Origin: Paenibacillus xylaniclasticus
GTDB taxonomy: Bacteria; Bacillota; Bacilli; Paenibacillales; Paenibacillaceae
Direction of reading: 5' to 3'
Assembly: GCF_004001065.1 (NCBI RefSeq)
Contig: NZ_BIML01000013.1
Coordinates: 62,001 to 126,000, forward strand
DNA: 64,000 nt
In this document: one piece after another, positions 24,178 through 31,797 of the stretch
Numbering within the stretch: position 1 is the first letter of the stretch
How the letters are laid out: every line of letters begins with the position of its first letter
Made by a program: the position numbers and the translations under genes
The notes under the pieces: model-generated
The model's input: the letters and a program-made list of their open reading frames with translations, nothing else
What the model was told of the DNA's origin: nothing
Databases searched by the model: none

Positions 24178-26763
24178 ATGGAAATCAAGACGAAGATGCA
24201 TACCATATACTTGCTGGTCGGCGCTACAGAATGCGGCAAGACGACCTTCGCCCAGGAAGTGCTGCTTCCGCAGCTCCGTCTGGAGGATGCTTCCCGTAAT
24301 TGGCGTGCTAACGTCCAGTACTTATCCTCTGACGCGATTCGTCAGGAGCTTCTGGGATATGCTTATGACAAGTATGATCAGGTGATGCTCGAAGCGAGCT
24401 CGCATACGTTTCAGTTGCTGTTTGAGCGTCTAAAGCTCGTTACCTCGTTCCCTATTAACGCGGAGTTCGTTGTCGTGGATACGACCGGACTTGCGGAAGA
24501 CTTTCGGAGTAAGGTTCGCGCGGTAGCGCAGGAGAACAACTACAATGTGGAAGTGATTTTGTTCGATTACCGCAGCCGGGACGACTATTATGTGTCAGAA
24601 CGTTCACGGAGATTGATTACGAACCATCTGAATCGGCTCCGCAAGGAGGTGCTGCCCGTATTGTCTCGTGAAGGCTACGAGCAGGTGCATAAGGTACGGG
24701 CGAAAGATTTCTACGATCCGGGAAGCGGTGCCGTCAATCCGGCTTATCGAGTAACGGTTCAGGATGCAGAGGCCTATGTCGCCTCCCTTCTATTGCAGGA
24801 ATGGAATTATATTGTCGTTGGTGATGTGCATGAATGCGTGCAAGAGCTGCAAGGGCTATTGACGAGCTATGGATATATAATCGACAATGGAAAGCTGCTT
24901 GCTTCGGACGCATTATACAGTACGTCGGTCATTCTTGCGGGAGACTGGATTGATAAAGGAAAGCAAACGCGCGATATTATAGAATTTTTATACGATAATC
25001 GGGAACACTTTTTATTCGTCATGGGCAATCACGAGAATTTCGTCTACAAGTATATAAAAGGCGATATTCAAGGAATTGAGCCTGAATTACTGGAAGCTTA
25101 CTTTGATTCAACCCAAGTACTGCTGGAAGATGCCGAATTACTGAGTAAATTCGAAGAACTGGTCGGCCTGTCCAAACCGTTCTTCCGTTATGTCGGTGCG
25201 AAAGGCCCTTCTTTTTATGTGACGCATGCGCCATGTCGCAGCAAATATATCGGCAAGCTGGATGCCAGCTCGCTTCGTCATCAACGTAATTTTAAATTAG
25301 ATCGCAGTAAGCCGTTCGAGGAGCAGCTCGCTTTTCTCGGCGAGGAAGCGGTGAACAATCATCCATACCACATATTCGGACACGTGGCGGCGAAGCAGCC
25401 ATTCCGGATCAAGAATAAAATTCATATTGATACGGGCGGTGTACAAGGCAATATGCTGACATCGGTCCGCATAGCAGGTAGACCGCTGTACAAAAGCCAT
25501 AAATCGCAAACTTCAGCACTCCAAGAAGAATTGCCTGTTCTGTATCAAGAGGTGCAGGGCATTTCACTGCAGGAGCTTGATGACGAGTCGATGCGCAGAT
25601 TGCGCTACTGCTCGCATAACCGAATTAACTTTATATCTGGAACGATGTCTCCAGCAGACAAGGATGCAGCGACGGGGCAGCTGGAGTCTCTTGGCAAAGG
25701 GCTAAGCTATTTTGCAGAGCGGGGTGTGACGGAAGTCGTGCTCCAGCCGAAATATATGGGCTCACGCTGTAACGTATATTTACACCGGGAGCTTAACAGA
25801 TGCTACGCGGTCAGCCGCAACGGGTATAAGATTGACAGCGTCGATTTGACATCTGTGTACGAGGCTCTTCTGCGGAAGCTCGGCGCTTATATGGACGAAC
25901 AAGGCATCGAGATCTTGCTACTCGACGGAGAGCTGCTGCCATGGAAGGCGCTCGGGGAAGGCCTAATTGACCGTCAGTTCGGTCCGATCGGGCGGGCGTT
26001 GGAGACAGAGATTGATTTCTTAAGAAATAACGGCTTTGAGCAATCATTTAACAAGCTTGTGCAAGCCTATGAAGCGAGCGGCTTTGAGAAGGATCAGTAT
26101 CATCTGCCGAAGAATACGCTTAGCGAGAAATACGGGTCAAGCACGTATCAGACGTATAAGCATGTCCGTGAGCTTCGTGAGGCGTATGTTACGCTCGATA
26201 TGCACGAGGAAGCCTATGTCGTCTACAAGCGGCAGCTGGAGCTTTACGCCGGGGATGCGGAGTTGGATTATAAGCCGTTCGCGATTTTGAAGGAAGTGCT
26301 CACAAGCGGCGAAGAACGGATGCCTAATGGACGAACGTCGGATATGTACCGGCTGCTAAACGATGACGAATGCTTGGTGCTCCATCTCTCAGACGCAGAT
26401 GCTTATGCGCAAGCTGAACAGTTTTTCGCGAAGCTGACGGTGGAGGAGCATATGGAGGGCGTCGTCATCAAGCCGGAGCTGGAGACGGACGGCGTCGTTC
26501 CTTACATGAAGGTGCGTAATAGCGGGTATCTGTCGATTGTTTACGGATACGACTACCAATTCCCTCACAAGTACAATAAGCTCATGAAGCAGAAGAGTAT
26601 CAGCTCTAAGCTGAGGACCTCGGCCAGCGAGCATCGGATTGGTCGTCAAATGCTGGAGGTTAAGCTGAACGATATATCGCCAGACAACGAAGCCTATGCG
26701 CAGATCGTGGCTAAATTATTGTTTGAGGTAGCGAAGGAGAAGGAGATTGACCCGAGATTATAA
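24178..26763 (+). CDS. pnkp: Pnkp, polynucleotide kinase-phosphatase-ligase
   Basis: 861 residues with the three bacterial Pnkp modules in order. Kinase: P-loop GATECGKT at 15-22. Phosphatase: GDVHE near 215, AGDWIDKG near 255, GNHEN near 283 and FGHVA near 402, the binuclear metal ligands of metallophosphoesterases. Ligase: nucleotidyl-accepting Lys in PKYMGSRC near 525, LLDGELLPW near 583, EGVVIKPE near 760 and MKVRN near 775. All key residues are present, so all three activities should work. It heals 5'-OH and 2',3'-cyclic phosphate ends and seals the RNA together with Hen1. GAGAGGAGA precedes the ATG. Confidence 0.95.
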   Translation: MEIKTKMHTIYLLVGATECGKTTFAQEVLLPQLRLEDASRNWRANVQYLSSDAIRQELLGYAYDKYDQVMLEASSHTFQLLFERLKLVTSFPINAEFVVVDTTGLAEDFRSKVRAVAQENNYNVEVILFDYRSRDDYYVSERSRRLITNHLNRLRKEVLPVLSREGYEQVHKVRAKDFYDPGSGAVNPAYRVTVQDAEAYVASLLLQEWNYIVVGDVHECVQELQGLLTSYGYIIDNGKLLASDALYSTSVILAGDWIDKGKQTRDIIEFLYDNREHFLFVMGNHENFVYKYIKGDIQGIEPELLEAYFDSTQVLLEDAELLSKFEELVGLSKPFFRYVGAKGPSFYVTHAPCRSKYIGKLDASSLRHQRNFKLDRSKPFEEQLAFLGEEAVNNHPYHIFGHVAAKQPFRIKNKIHIDTGGVQGNMLTSVRIAGRPLYKSHKSQTSALQEELPVLYQEVQGISLQELDDESMRRLRYCSHNRINFISGTMSPADKDAATGQLESLGKGLSYFAERGVTEVVLQPKYMGSRCNVYLHRELNRCYAVSRNGYKIDSVDLTSVYEALLRKLGAYMDEQGIEILLLDGELLPWKALGEGLIDRQFGPIGRALETEIDFLRNNGFEQSFNKLVQAYEASGFEKDQYHLPKNTLSEKYGSSTYQTYKHVRELREAYVTLDMHEEAYVVYKRQLELYAGDAELDYKPFAILKEVLTSGEERMPNGRTSDMYRLLNDDECLVLHLSDADAYAQAEQFFAKLTVEEHMEGVVIKPELETDGVVPYMKVRNSGYLSIVYGYDYQFPHKYNKLMKQKSISSKLRTSASEHRIGRQMLEVKLNDISPDNEAYAQIVAKLLFEVAKEKEIDPRL

Positions 26764-26817
26764 GGCTTGGACGGACTTATCTCTTTATAAAGATTAAGTA
26801 AAATTTCAAAATGATGT

Positions 26818-26846
26818 TTGCATTATTAGTCCAAACGTGTTATGAT
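26818..26846 (+). promoter_or_regulatory. cspA promoter and long 5' leader
   Basis: TTGCAT (26818) and TATGAT (26841), 17-base spacer. The leader of about 135 bases has a hairpin (GGTTATT near 26888 with AATAACC near 26904), as expected for a cold-shock mRNA whose leader folds differently with temperature. Confidence 0.7.
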
Positions 26847-26986
26847 ATAGAAACATAAATCGTGACCTAATTCACATAACGTAGAGGGTTATTGTTTAGA
26901 AGGTAATAACCTGATACGGGATGTGAATTTTTTATTATGAATAGTAAATCCGTGGTCATGCAAACTATATAAGGGTGGTAATACAC

Positions 26987-27187
26987 ATGGTACAAGGTAC
27001 AGTTAAATGGTTCAACGCAGAGAAAGGCTTCGGCTTTATCGAGGTTGAAGGCGGCAACGACGTATTCGTTCACTTCAGCGCTATTACGGGCGAAGGCTTC
27101 AAGACGCTTGACGAAGGCCAACGCGTAGAGTTCAACATCGTTGAAGGCAACCGTGGTCCACAAGCCGAGAACGTTGTGAAACTGTAA
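26987..27187 (+). CDS. cspA: Cold-shock protein CspA family
   Basis: 66 residues, a single OB-fold. RNP1 is KGFGFIEV and RNP2 is VFVHFSAI; the sequence [14 protein letters not shown] is typical of Firmicute cold-shock proteins. It binds single-stranded RNA and melts structure. ATG 26987 is chosen, with GGGTGG upstream; an in-frame ATG at 26975 would add four residues before the usual N-terminus. It has its own promoter and terminator although it lies directly after pnkp. Confidence 0.95.
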   Translation: MVQGTVKWFNAEKGFGFIEVEGGNDVFVHFSAITGEGFKTLDEGQRVEFNIVEGNRGPQAENVVKL

Positions 27188-27198
27188 GGAAGAGCTAG

Positions 27199-27229
27199 TG
27201 CCCCGAACGATCGGTTTGGGGCATTTTTT
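27199..27229 (+). terminator. cspA terminator
   Basis: TGCCCCGAAC pairs with GTTTGGGGCA, followed by TTTTTT. Confidence 0.88.
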
Positions 27230-27267
27230 ATCGCACGATCGAATCTAGGATAGAAAGAGGGATGTAC

Positions 27268-27483
27268 TTGTACTATTCTCGGAAAAGACCGCAGGAGGAG
27301 CTTCCGGAAGAATTGACGCCGATCTGGTCTTGCTCGAATGAGAATTGCAAGGGATGGATGAGGGATAACTTCGCTTTCTCGACGACGCCCGTATGCTCCT
27401 TATGTCAATCCAAGATGGTGAGAGGCGAGAAAATGCTCGTGGCGCTTACCAATACGAGCGCTCTGAATCACAAACATTCGTAA
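27268..27483 (+). CDS. ydjO: YdjO-like cold-inducible zinc-ribbon protein
   Basis: 71 residues. Four cysteines form a likely zinc site: CSNENC and CSLC, 26 residues apart. The pattern MYYSRKRPQEELPEE, W(S)CxxxxCxGWMRDNF and SKMVRGEKMLVAL matches B. subtilis YdjO, which is often next to a cold-shock gene. I chose TTG 27268: GAGGG is 6 bases before it, while it directly abuts the ATG at 27262. Function unknown. Confidence 0.82.
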   Translation: MYYSRKRPQEELPEELTPIWSCSNENCKGWMRDNFAFSTTPVCSLCQSKMVRGEKMLVALTNTSALNHKHS

Positions 27484-27489
27484 GACTTG

Positions 27490-27538
27490 AACAACGAGCC
27501 CAGCTCTGCCATCGTGGCAGGGCTTAAAGCTCGTTGTT
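27490..27538 (+). terminator. Hairpin after ydjO
   Basis: AACAACGAGC pairs perfectly with GCTCGTTGTT; an inner stem GCCC/GGGC is possible. T-tract weak. Confidence 0.6.
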
Positions 27539-27637
27539 TGGCTGCACAACGTATACCATGTTATCTTCTTACGACAACTGCGTCCTTTATGCCTGTAATC
27601 GACGATTGCCGTCACTGAGCTCGAAGCGGCCATCCAC

Positions 27638-27784
27638 TCAATGAACAATCATCGGCGGCATGTCGGGATTTCCCCTTATTTCCTCTCCCAATTCTTTGTC
27701 GTGATATCCAAACCAGTCTTTATCGACCTGATAATTCATCTCGGGTTCAGGGCCTGCGCATCGTGTAAAGATATGAATTGGCAT
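27638..27784 (-). pseudogene. Short ORF or gene remnant, 48 codons
   Basis: On the minus strand the codons read MPIHIFTRCAGPEPE, then NYQVDKDWFGYHDKELGEE and end PPMIVH, with protein-like composition but no ribosome binding site and a stop just upstream. It may be a fragment of a lost gene. Around it, 27539-27936 holds no other supported gene; a plus-strand tail ending STSQTIAVVVTK near 27915 may be another scrap. Confidence 0.3.
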
Positions 27785-27936
27785 CTGAATTTGGGCTTAT
27801 ATAGTATCGGTTAAATAATTTAGGTCCATCTGAAAAAGGATATTACGACCTTGCGAGCTTGTGAATGACATGGGCGTTTCGACGAGCCAGACGATTGCCG
27901 TTGTCGTGACGAAGTAACCAAATTTGAGAATAGCTG

Positions 27937-27966
27937 TTGACAGCAAATGCTAAACGCCCTTATTAT
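27937..27966 (+). promoter_or_regulatory. Promoter of the 38-codon ORF
   Basis: TTGACA (27937) and TATTAT (27961), 18-base spacer, 34 bases before the start codon. Confidence 0.65.
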
Positions 27967-28000
27967 AGCCATATCTTAAACAGGAAGGAGGCCGATTGAC

Positions 28001-28117
28001 ATGACCGCTGTTCGCATGATGAGATTCACCGATGCAATGCCGATTATGCCGCAATTGAATATGACGTTCATTGTCCATCGGCCTCTACGGGCCTTAGCGA
28101 AGGAAAGACAAGGATAA
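28001..28117 (+). CDS. Short ORF between ydjO and rtcB
   Basis: 38 codons, beginning MTAVRMMRFTDAMP and ending ALAKERQG, basic and Met-rich. A strong binding site GGAAGGAGG lies 9 bases before the ATG, with a sigma-A promoter before it and a terminator 78 bases after it. That makes a complete small transcription unit just ahead of rtcB. It could be a small protein, or a leader whose translation affects read-through into rtcB. I know no homologue. The stretch 28118-28194 has no further ORF. Confidence 0.45.
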   Translation: MTAVRMMRFTDAMPIMPQLNMTFIVHRPLRALAKERQG

Positions 28118-28194
28118 CGGGTGTGCGCGCTCGGTCTGCACTAGCAGATTGGGCGGGCTTATGCCGTCATATCTTGTGATCTGTTGCGCGAGAA

Positions 28195-28226
28195 GACCGT
28201 AAGCGATTGGGCTTACGGTCTTTTTT
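28195..28226 (+). terminator. Terminator between the short ORF and rtcB
   Basis: GACCGTAAGC pairs perfectly with GCTTACGGTC on a 6-base loop, followed by TTTTTT. It is 56 bases before the rtcB start. Confidence 0.88.
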
Positions 28227-28281
28227 GCGTTCATTAACGGCTTAAATATTTTACGAATAAAAGAGGGGTTTAAGTTAATTT

Positions 28282-29706
28282 ATGAGCATAACGAATCCAT
28301 ATTACCGGCGTATCGACTTGCCTGCTGGGGATCTCCATGTATACGCCAAAGACGATCTGTTCCACGCCATGGGAGCGAAGGTGCTTGAGATGGCGAATAA
28401 CAATCTGCAAATTCCGAATATTCGCTATATGAGCTATACGCCGGATGCGCATGTCGGCGTCGGCACATGCATCGGTACGACGGCCGTGTGGGACGCAGAG
28501 GGCGGATACGTATCGCCTTCCATTGTCGGTAGTGACATCGGCTGCGGAATGCGTGTGCAGCTGACGAATTTGCATGAGAGTGAGCTGCAGGACGTGAAGC
28601 TAAGGCGTCGTCTAGTCAAAGCGATCGAGAAGCTGATTCCGGTCGAAAATCATGCAAGAGGGCATTACTCCGACATTCGGCTCGAGCATGTGCTGGTCAA
28701 AGGACTGCATGGACTTACGAGCAAGTACGTTCCAGACTCGTACACGCCGAAGAAAGCGACGTCGCTGACGCACGTCGAAAGCAGCCGCTACCGGTTCGAT
28801 GAGGAGGTGTTAAGCCGCATTCCAGAGATGCTGTGGCACCGGTCGCACCGGCAGCTCGGCACGCTGGGCGGCGGGAATCATTTTATTGAGATTCAATCGG
28901 TTCGCATTCATGAGGATAACCGCGCCATTGCCGAGCAATGGGGGCTTTCCGACGGACAGGTTATCGTCATGATTCATTCCGGATCCCGTTCTTGGGGCGG
29001 CGCGGTTAATCAATACTGCGTCTCGGAAGTGATCAAGACGATGCGCAAGCTTAAACTTGGCACGGCTGATCCGAGGCTGGCGTTCGCTCCGCTGGACAGC
29101 GATGCGGGGTATACGTACGCGAATCTTATGTATTCGGCGCTGAATTATGCGGTCGTGAACCGGCATCTGATGGGCTATGCGGTTCGTGAAGCGTTCCGGG
29201 ATGTGATTGGACAACGAGTAGAGTTTAATACGCTGTATGACTTGATGCACAACTACGCGGCTTGGGAGCAGCACGGCGAGAAGCAGCTATTCATTCACCG
29301 CAAAGGTGCGACGCGGGCATTGCCGGCTGGTCATCCGGATAATCCGGCTCCGTATATGGAGACGGGGCATCCTGCACTCATTCCAGGCTCGATGGGCTCG
29401 GCCTCTTACTTGATGGTCGGAGTACCGGAGGGTGAGCGCAACTACCATTCGATCTGCCATGGAGCAGGGCGGATTCGTTCGCGCAATGCTTCGAAGCAGC
29501 TCGTGAAGGTGAGCGATTTCGAGGCGGCGCTTCGGATCGGTCAGGCGGATGAGATCGTTGTGAACCAACGGTCGCTCGAATCGATCGTCGACGAGTCGCC
29601 GCAAGCGTACAAAGATGTAGACCAAATTATCGAAAGCGTCGTCGGCGCGCGGCTGGCAGCAGTCGTGGCGAAATGCAGTCCGCTGGCGGTCGTTAAAGGA
29701 GTGTGA
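28282..29706 (+). CDS. rtcB: RtcB-family RNA ligase
   Basis: 474 residues. Metal and guanylation motifs are complete: GSDIGCGM near 89 (Asp and Cys ligands), LGGGNHFIE near 196 (Asn, His), MIHSGSRSWGG near 234 (His) and CHGAGR near 392, whose His accepts GMP. RtcB joins a 3'-phosphate or 2',3'-cyclic phosphate to a 5'-OH in tRNA and other cleaved RNA, without needing a kinase step. AAGAGGGG lies 13 bases before the ATG. It is followed after 7 bases by an AAA ATPase gene. It adds a second, independent sealing route to the Pnkp-Hen1 genes upstream. Confidence 0.93.
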   Translation: MSITNPYYRRIDLPAGDLHVYAKDDLFHAMGAKVLEMANNNLQIPNIRYMSYTPDAHVGVGTCIGTTAVWDAEGGYVSPSIVGSDIGCGMRVQLTNLHESELQDVKLRRRLVKAIEKLIPVENHARGHYSDIRLEHVLVKGLHGLTSKYVPDSYTPKKATSLTHVESSRYRFDEEVLSRIPEMLWHRSHRQLGTLGGGNHFIEIQSVRIHEDNRAIAEQWGLSDGQVIVMIHSGSRSWGGAVNQYCVSEVIKTMRKLKLGTADPRLAFAPLDSDAGYTYANLMYSALNYAVVNRHLMGYAVREAFRDVIGQRVEFNTLYDLMHNYAAWEQHGEKQLFIHRKGATRALPAGHPDNPAPYMETGHPALIPGSMGSASYLMVGVPEGERNYHSICHGAGRIRSRNASKQLVKVSDFEAALRIGQADEIVVNQRSLESIVDESPQAYKDVDQIIESVVGARLAAVVAKCSPLAVVKGV

Positions 29707-29713
29707 TGCGTAG

Positions 29714-31012
29714 ATGACCTTAACGCAGCAAGAGAAGAAGCCGCGGTGTCTGATCGAGTCAAGCAGCGTCACCGCTGGCTTGCAGGAGAAGCGGGACTAT
29801 TTTAATTACGTCACTGCGATCAAGAGTGTAATCGAACTGCTTAATGAACAGTACGGAGGGCAGTTCCAAATCTATTCAGAAGACAATAACAGCGACGTCT
29901 GGAGCAGTCTGGAGGACGACATCCGCAGCGGGTATAGCGGAATCGAGCATGCGGCAAGCATATACGATCTAGTCGAGACGCGGGAATTCCGGTTCGTCGT
30001 CGACGCCGAGCCCGAGCAATCGGGCTACGATATTCGGCTCGCAACGCGCAACAATGTGTTCGTCTATCCGGAATATCGGGTTGCCTTCGCGCGCGTACCT
30101 GTCATGCAGCACTACGGCTTAGGGTATGAGGATGTGATCTTTAGCGAGAATGACGACGGTCTCACACGTTGTCTCAACGCGATGCGGAAGCGTCAGTTAG
30201 CGAATCGGCAGATTGTTGTGTTTACCGATACGAGCGACGGCCTGGAGCGTCAGCGGGAGAAGTCGACGGGCGTTATGTCCCGTGACGATGTCTTTATGGA
30301 CGAGTCGCTGAAGACGCAAATTTATCGGTCGGTGGACGAGTTTTTCTCGAAGGACCGCGCTTTTTTCCAGACATACGGCATTCCTTACAAAAGAGGGGTG
30401 CTGCTGTACGGCAAGCCGGGTAACGGTAAGACGACGCTCGTCAAGTCGATCGCATCCACCGTCGAGGCTCCGATCGCGTATTGGCAAATAACCGAGTATA
30501 CTTCAAGCGGCTCGATTCGCGAGGTGTTCCAAGCTGCGGTCAATATGGCGCCAATGGTGCTGGTCATTGAAGATATCGATTCGATGCCGGCGTCGTGCCG
30601 TTCGTTCTTCTTGAATACGCTCGATGGCGCGACGTCGAAGGAGGGCGTCTTCCTGATCGGTACGACGAACTACCCAGAGCGGATTGATCCTGCGCTGATG
30701 AACCGGGCCGGCCGATTCGACCGGGCTTATGAGGTGAAGCTGCCGGACGAGGCAACCCGTTATGCTTATATGATTCGCCGAGGGATGGGAAGGCTTGTCG
30801 ATGAATCTGTCATCGCACAGGCGGCCCGGCAGACAGAGGGGTTCTCGCTCGCGCAGCTCAGCGAGCTGTATGTATCGGCTGCGCTCCAGCAGCATTACGA
30901 CCATACGGTCGACCTGCAGGGGCTCATTGGCGAGATGAAATCGGACTATTCCAAAAGCCGCAGCGGCGACTGGATGGCCGATCCGTCGATTCGAAGGGTC
31001 GGCTTCGCCTGA
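29714..31012 (+). CDS. AAA-family ATPase partnered with rtcB, YjoB-like
   Basis: 432 residues. The N-terminal 200 are a specific domain without known motifs; then comes an AAA module: Walker A GKPGNGKTTL near 233, Walker B VLVIEDIDSM near 283, sensor 1 GTTNYPERID near 315 and arginine-finger region NRAGRFDR near 330. Layout resembles B. subtilis YjoB, a chaperone-like AAA protein. The 7-base gap to rtcB implies co-transcription. It might remodel ribosome- or tRNA-bound substrates for the ligase; that is inference. Confidence 0.87.
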   Translation: MTLTQQEKKPRCLIESSSVTAGLQEKRDYFNYVTAIKSVIELLNEQYGGQFQIYSEDNNSDVWSSLEDDIRSGYSGIEHAASIYDLVETREFRFVVDAEPEQSGYDIRLATRNNVFVYPEYRVAFARVPVMQHYGLGYEDVIFSENDDGLTRCLNAMRKRQLANRQIVVFTDTSDGLERQREKSTGVMSRDDVFMDESLKTQIYRSVDEFFSKDRAFFQTYGIPYKRGVLLYGKPGNGKTTLVKSIASTVEAPIAYWQITEYTSSGSIREVFQAAVNMAPMVLVIEDIDSMPASCRSFFLNTLDGATSKEGVFLIGTTNYPERIDPALMNRAGRFDRAYEVKLPDEATRYAYMIRRGMGRLVDESVIAQAARQTEGFSLAQLSELYVSAALQQHYDHTVDLQGLIGEMKSDYSKSRSGDWMADPSIRRVGFA

Positions 31013-31051
31013 AGTCGTACAAATGAGTAACTGACTTTCCAAAAAAATAGA

Positions 31052-31080
31052 TTGTAAGTCCTAGTATTCCGACATATAAT
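31052..31080 (+). promoter_or_regulatory. Promoter of the ECF transporter genes
   Basis: TTGTAA (31052) and a consensus TATAAT (31075), 17-base spacer, 50 bases before the S-component start. No riboswitch is apparent in the leader. Confidence 0.75.
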
Positions 31081-31130
31081 CTTGGCAAGTGAATATTTTG
31101 ATGATTTACATATTCGGGAGGGATTATCTC

Positions 31131-31691
31131 ATGAGCGCAAAACAAAACTTATCCGTTCAATCGATCGTCGCGATTGGCATCGGTTCAGCGTTGTTCGTCA
31201 TTCTAGGTCGATTCGGCTCGATTCCGTCCGGTATTCCGGATACGAATATTGAGACGACCTACGCGCTCTTAGCGCTGTTCGCCGTCCTGTACGGCCCGAT
31301 CGCAGGACTTCTTATCGGCTTGATTGGACATACGCTGAAGGACGCCATTTTCTACGGCTCACCGTGGTTCAGTTGGGTAATCGCATCGGCTGTCGTAGGT
31401 CTGATTATCGGGTTTGCCTCGAATAAGCTGGGCGTGCAGGAAGGCGAGTTCGGCAAGGCACAAATATTCCGCTTCAATCTATTTCAAATCGTCGCGAATG
31501 CTGTCGCTTGGTTCGTGCTTGCACCAACGCTAGACATCGTCATTTATGCAGAGCCTGCGGATAAAGTATATACGCAAGGTCTCGTGGCAGGCGCGGCGAA
31601 TATCGTGACGGTCGCAGTGATCGGCACGCTGCTATTGATCGCGTACGCCAAAACACGCACGAAGCAGGGAAGCTTAACGCGCGAGGTATAA
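31131..31691 (+). CDS. ECF transporter substrate-binding S component (UPF0397 type)
   Basis: 186 residues, about six membrane helices. The sequence around [24 protein letters not shown] and the helix-1 region is characteristic of the UPF0397 group of energy-coupling-factor S components. These bind the vitamin or other micronutrient. The substrate of this group is not settled. AGGGAGG precedes ATG 31131; the frame is open from 31089 but lacks a site there. The fused A-A' ATPase and T component follow, so this is a complete group I-like ECF system. Confidence 0.86.
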   Translation: MSAKQNLSVQSIVAIGIGSALFVILGRFGSIPSGIPDTNIETTYALLALFAVLYGPIAGLLIGLIGHTLKDAIFYGSPWFSWVIASAVVGLIIGFASNKLGVQEGEFGKAQIFRFNLFQIVANAVAWFVLAPTLDIVIYAEPADKVYTQGLVAGAANIVTVAVIGTLLLIAYAKTRTKQGSLTREV

Positions 31692-31721
31692 CGGACGCAC
31701 CCATATCGCAGGACAAAGTAG

Positions 31722-31753
31722 AGCCGGTGGTTTCGCAAGCGAGCACCGGCTTT
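31722..31753 (+). terminator. Hairpin between S component and ATPase genes
   Basis: AGCCGGTG pairs with CACCGGCT, followed only by TTTAGC. Probably partial termination or mRNA processing that sets the S:A ratio. Confidence 0.5.
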
Positions 31754-31797
31754 AGCATTGGATGAAACCTATTTCTCATATTAAGAGGGCGATTGCA

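Noticed and set aside
27638-28281. tRNA- or Y-RNA-like gene beside rtcB
   Set aside because: I looked for a T-loop sequence and cloverleaf pairing in the gene-poor stretch before rtcB and found none; only the short ORF unit and a terminator are supported.
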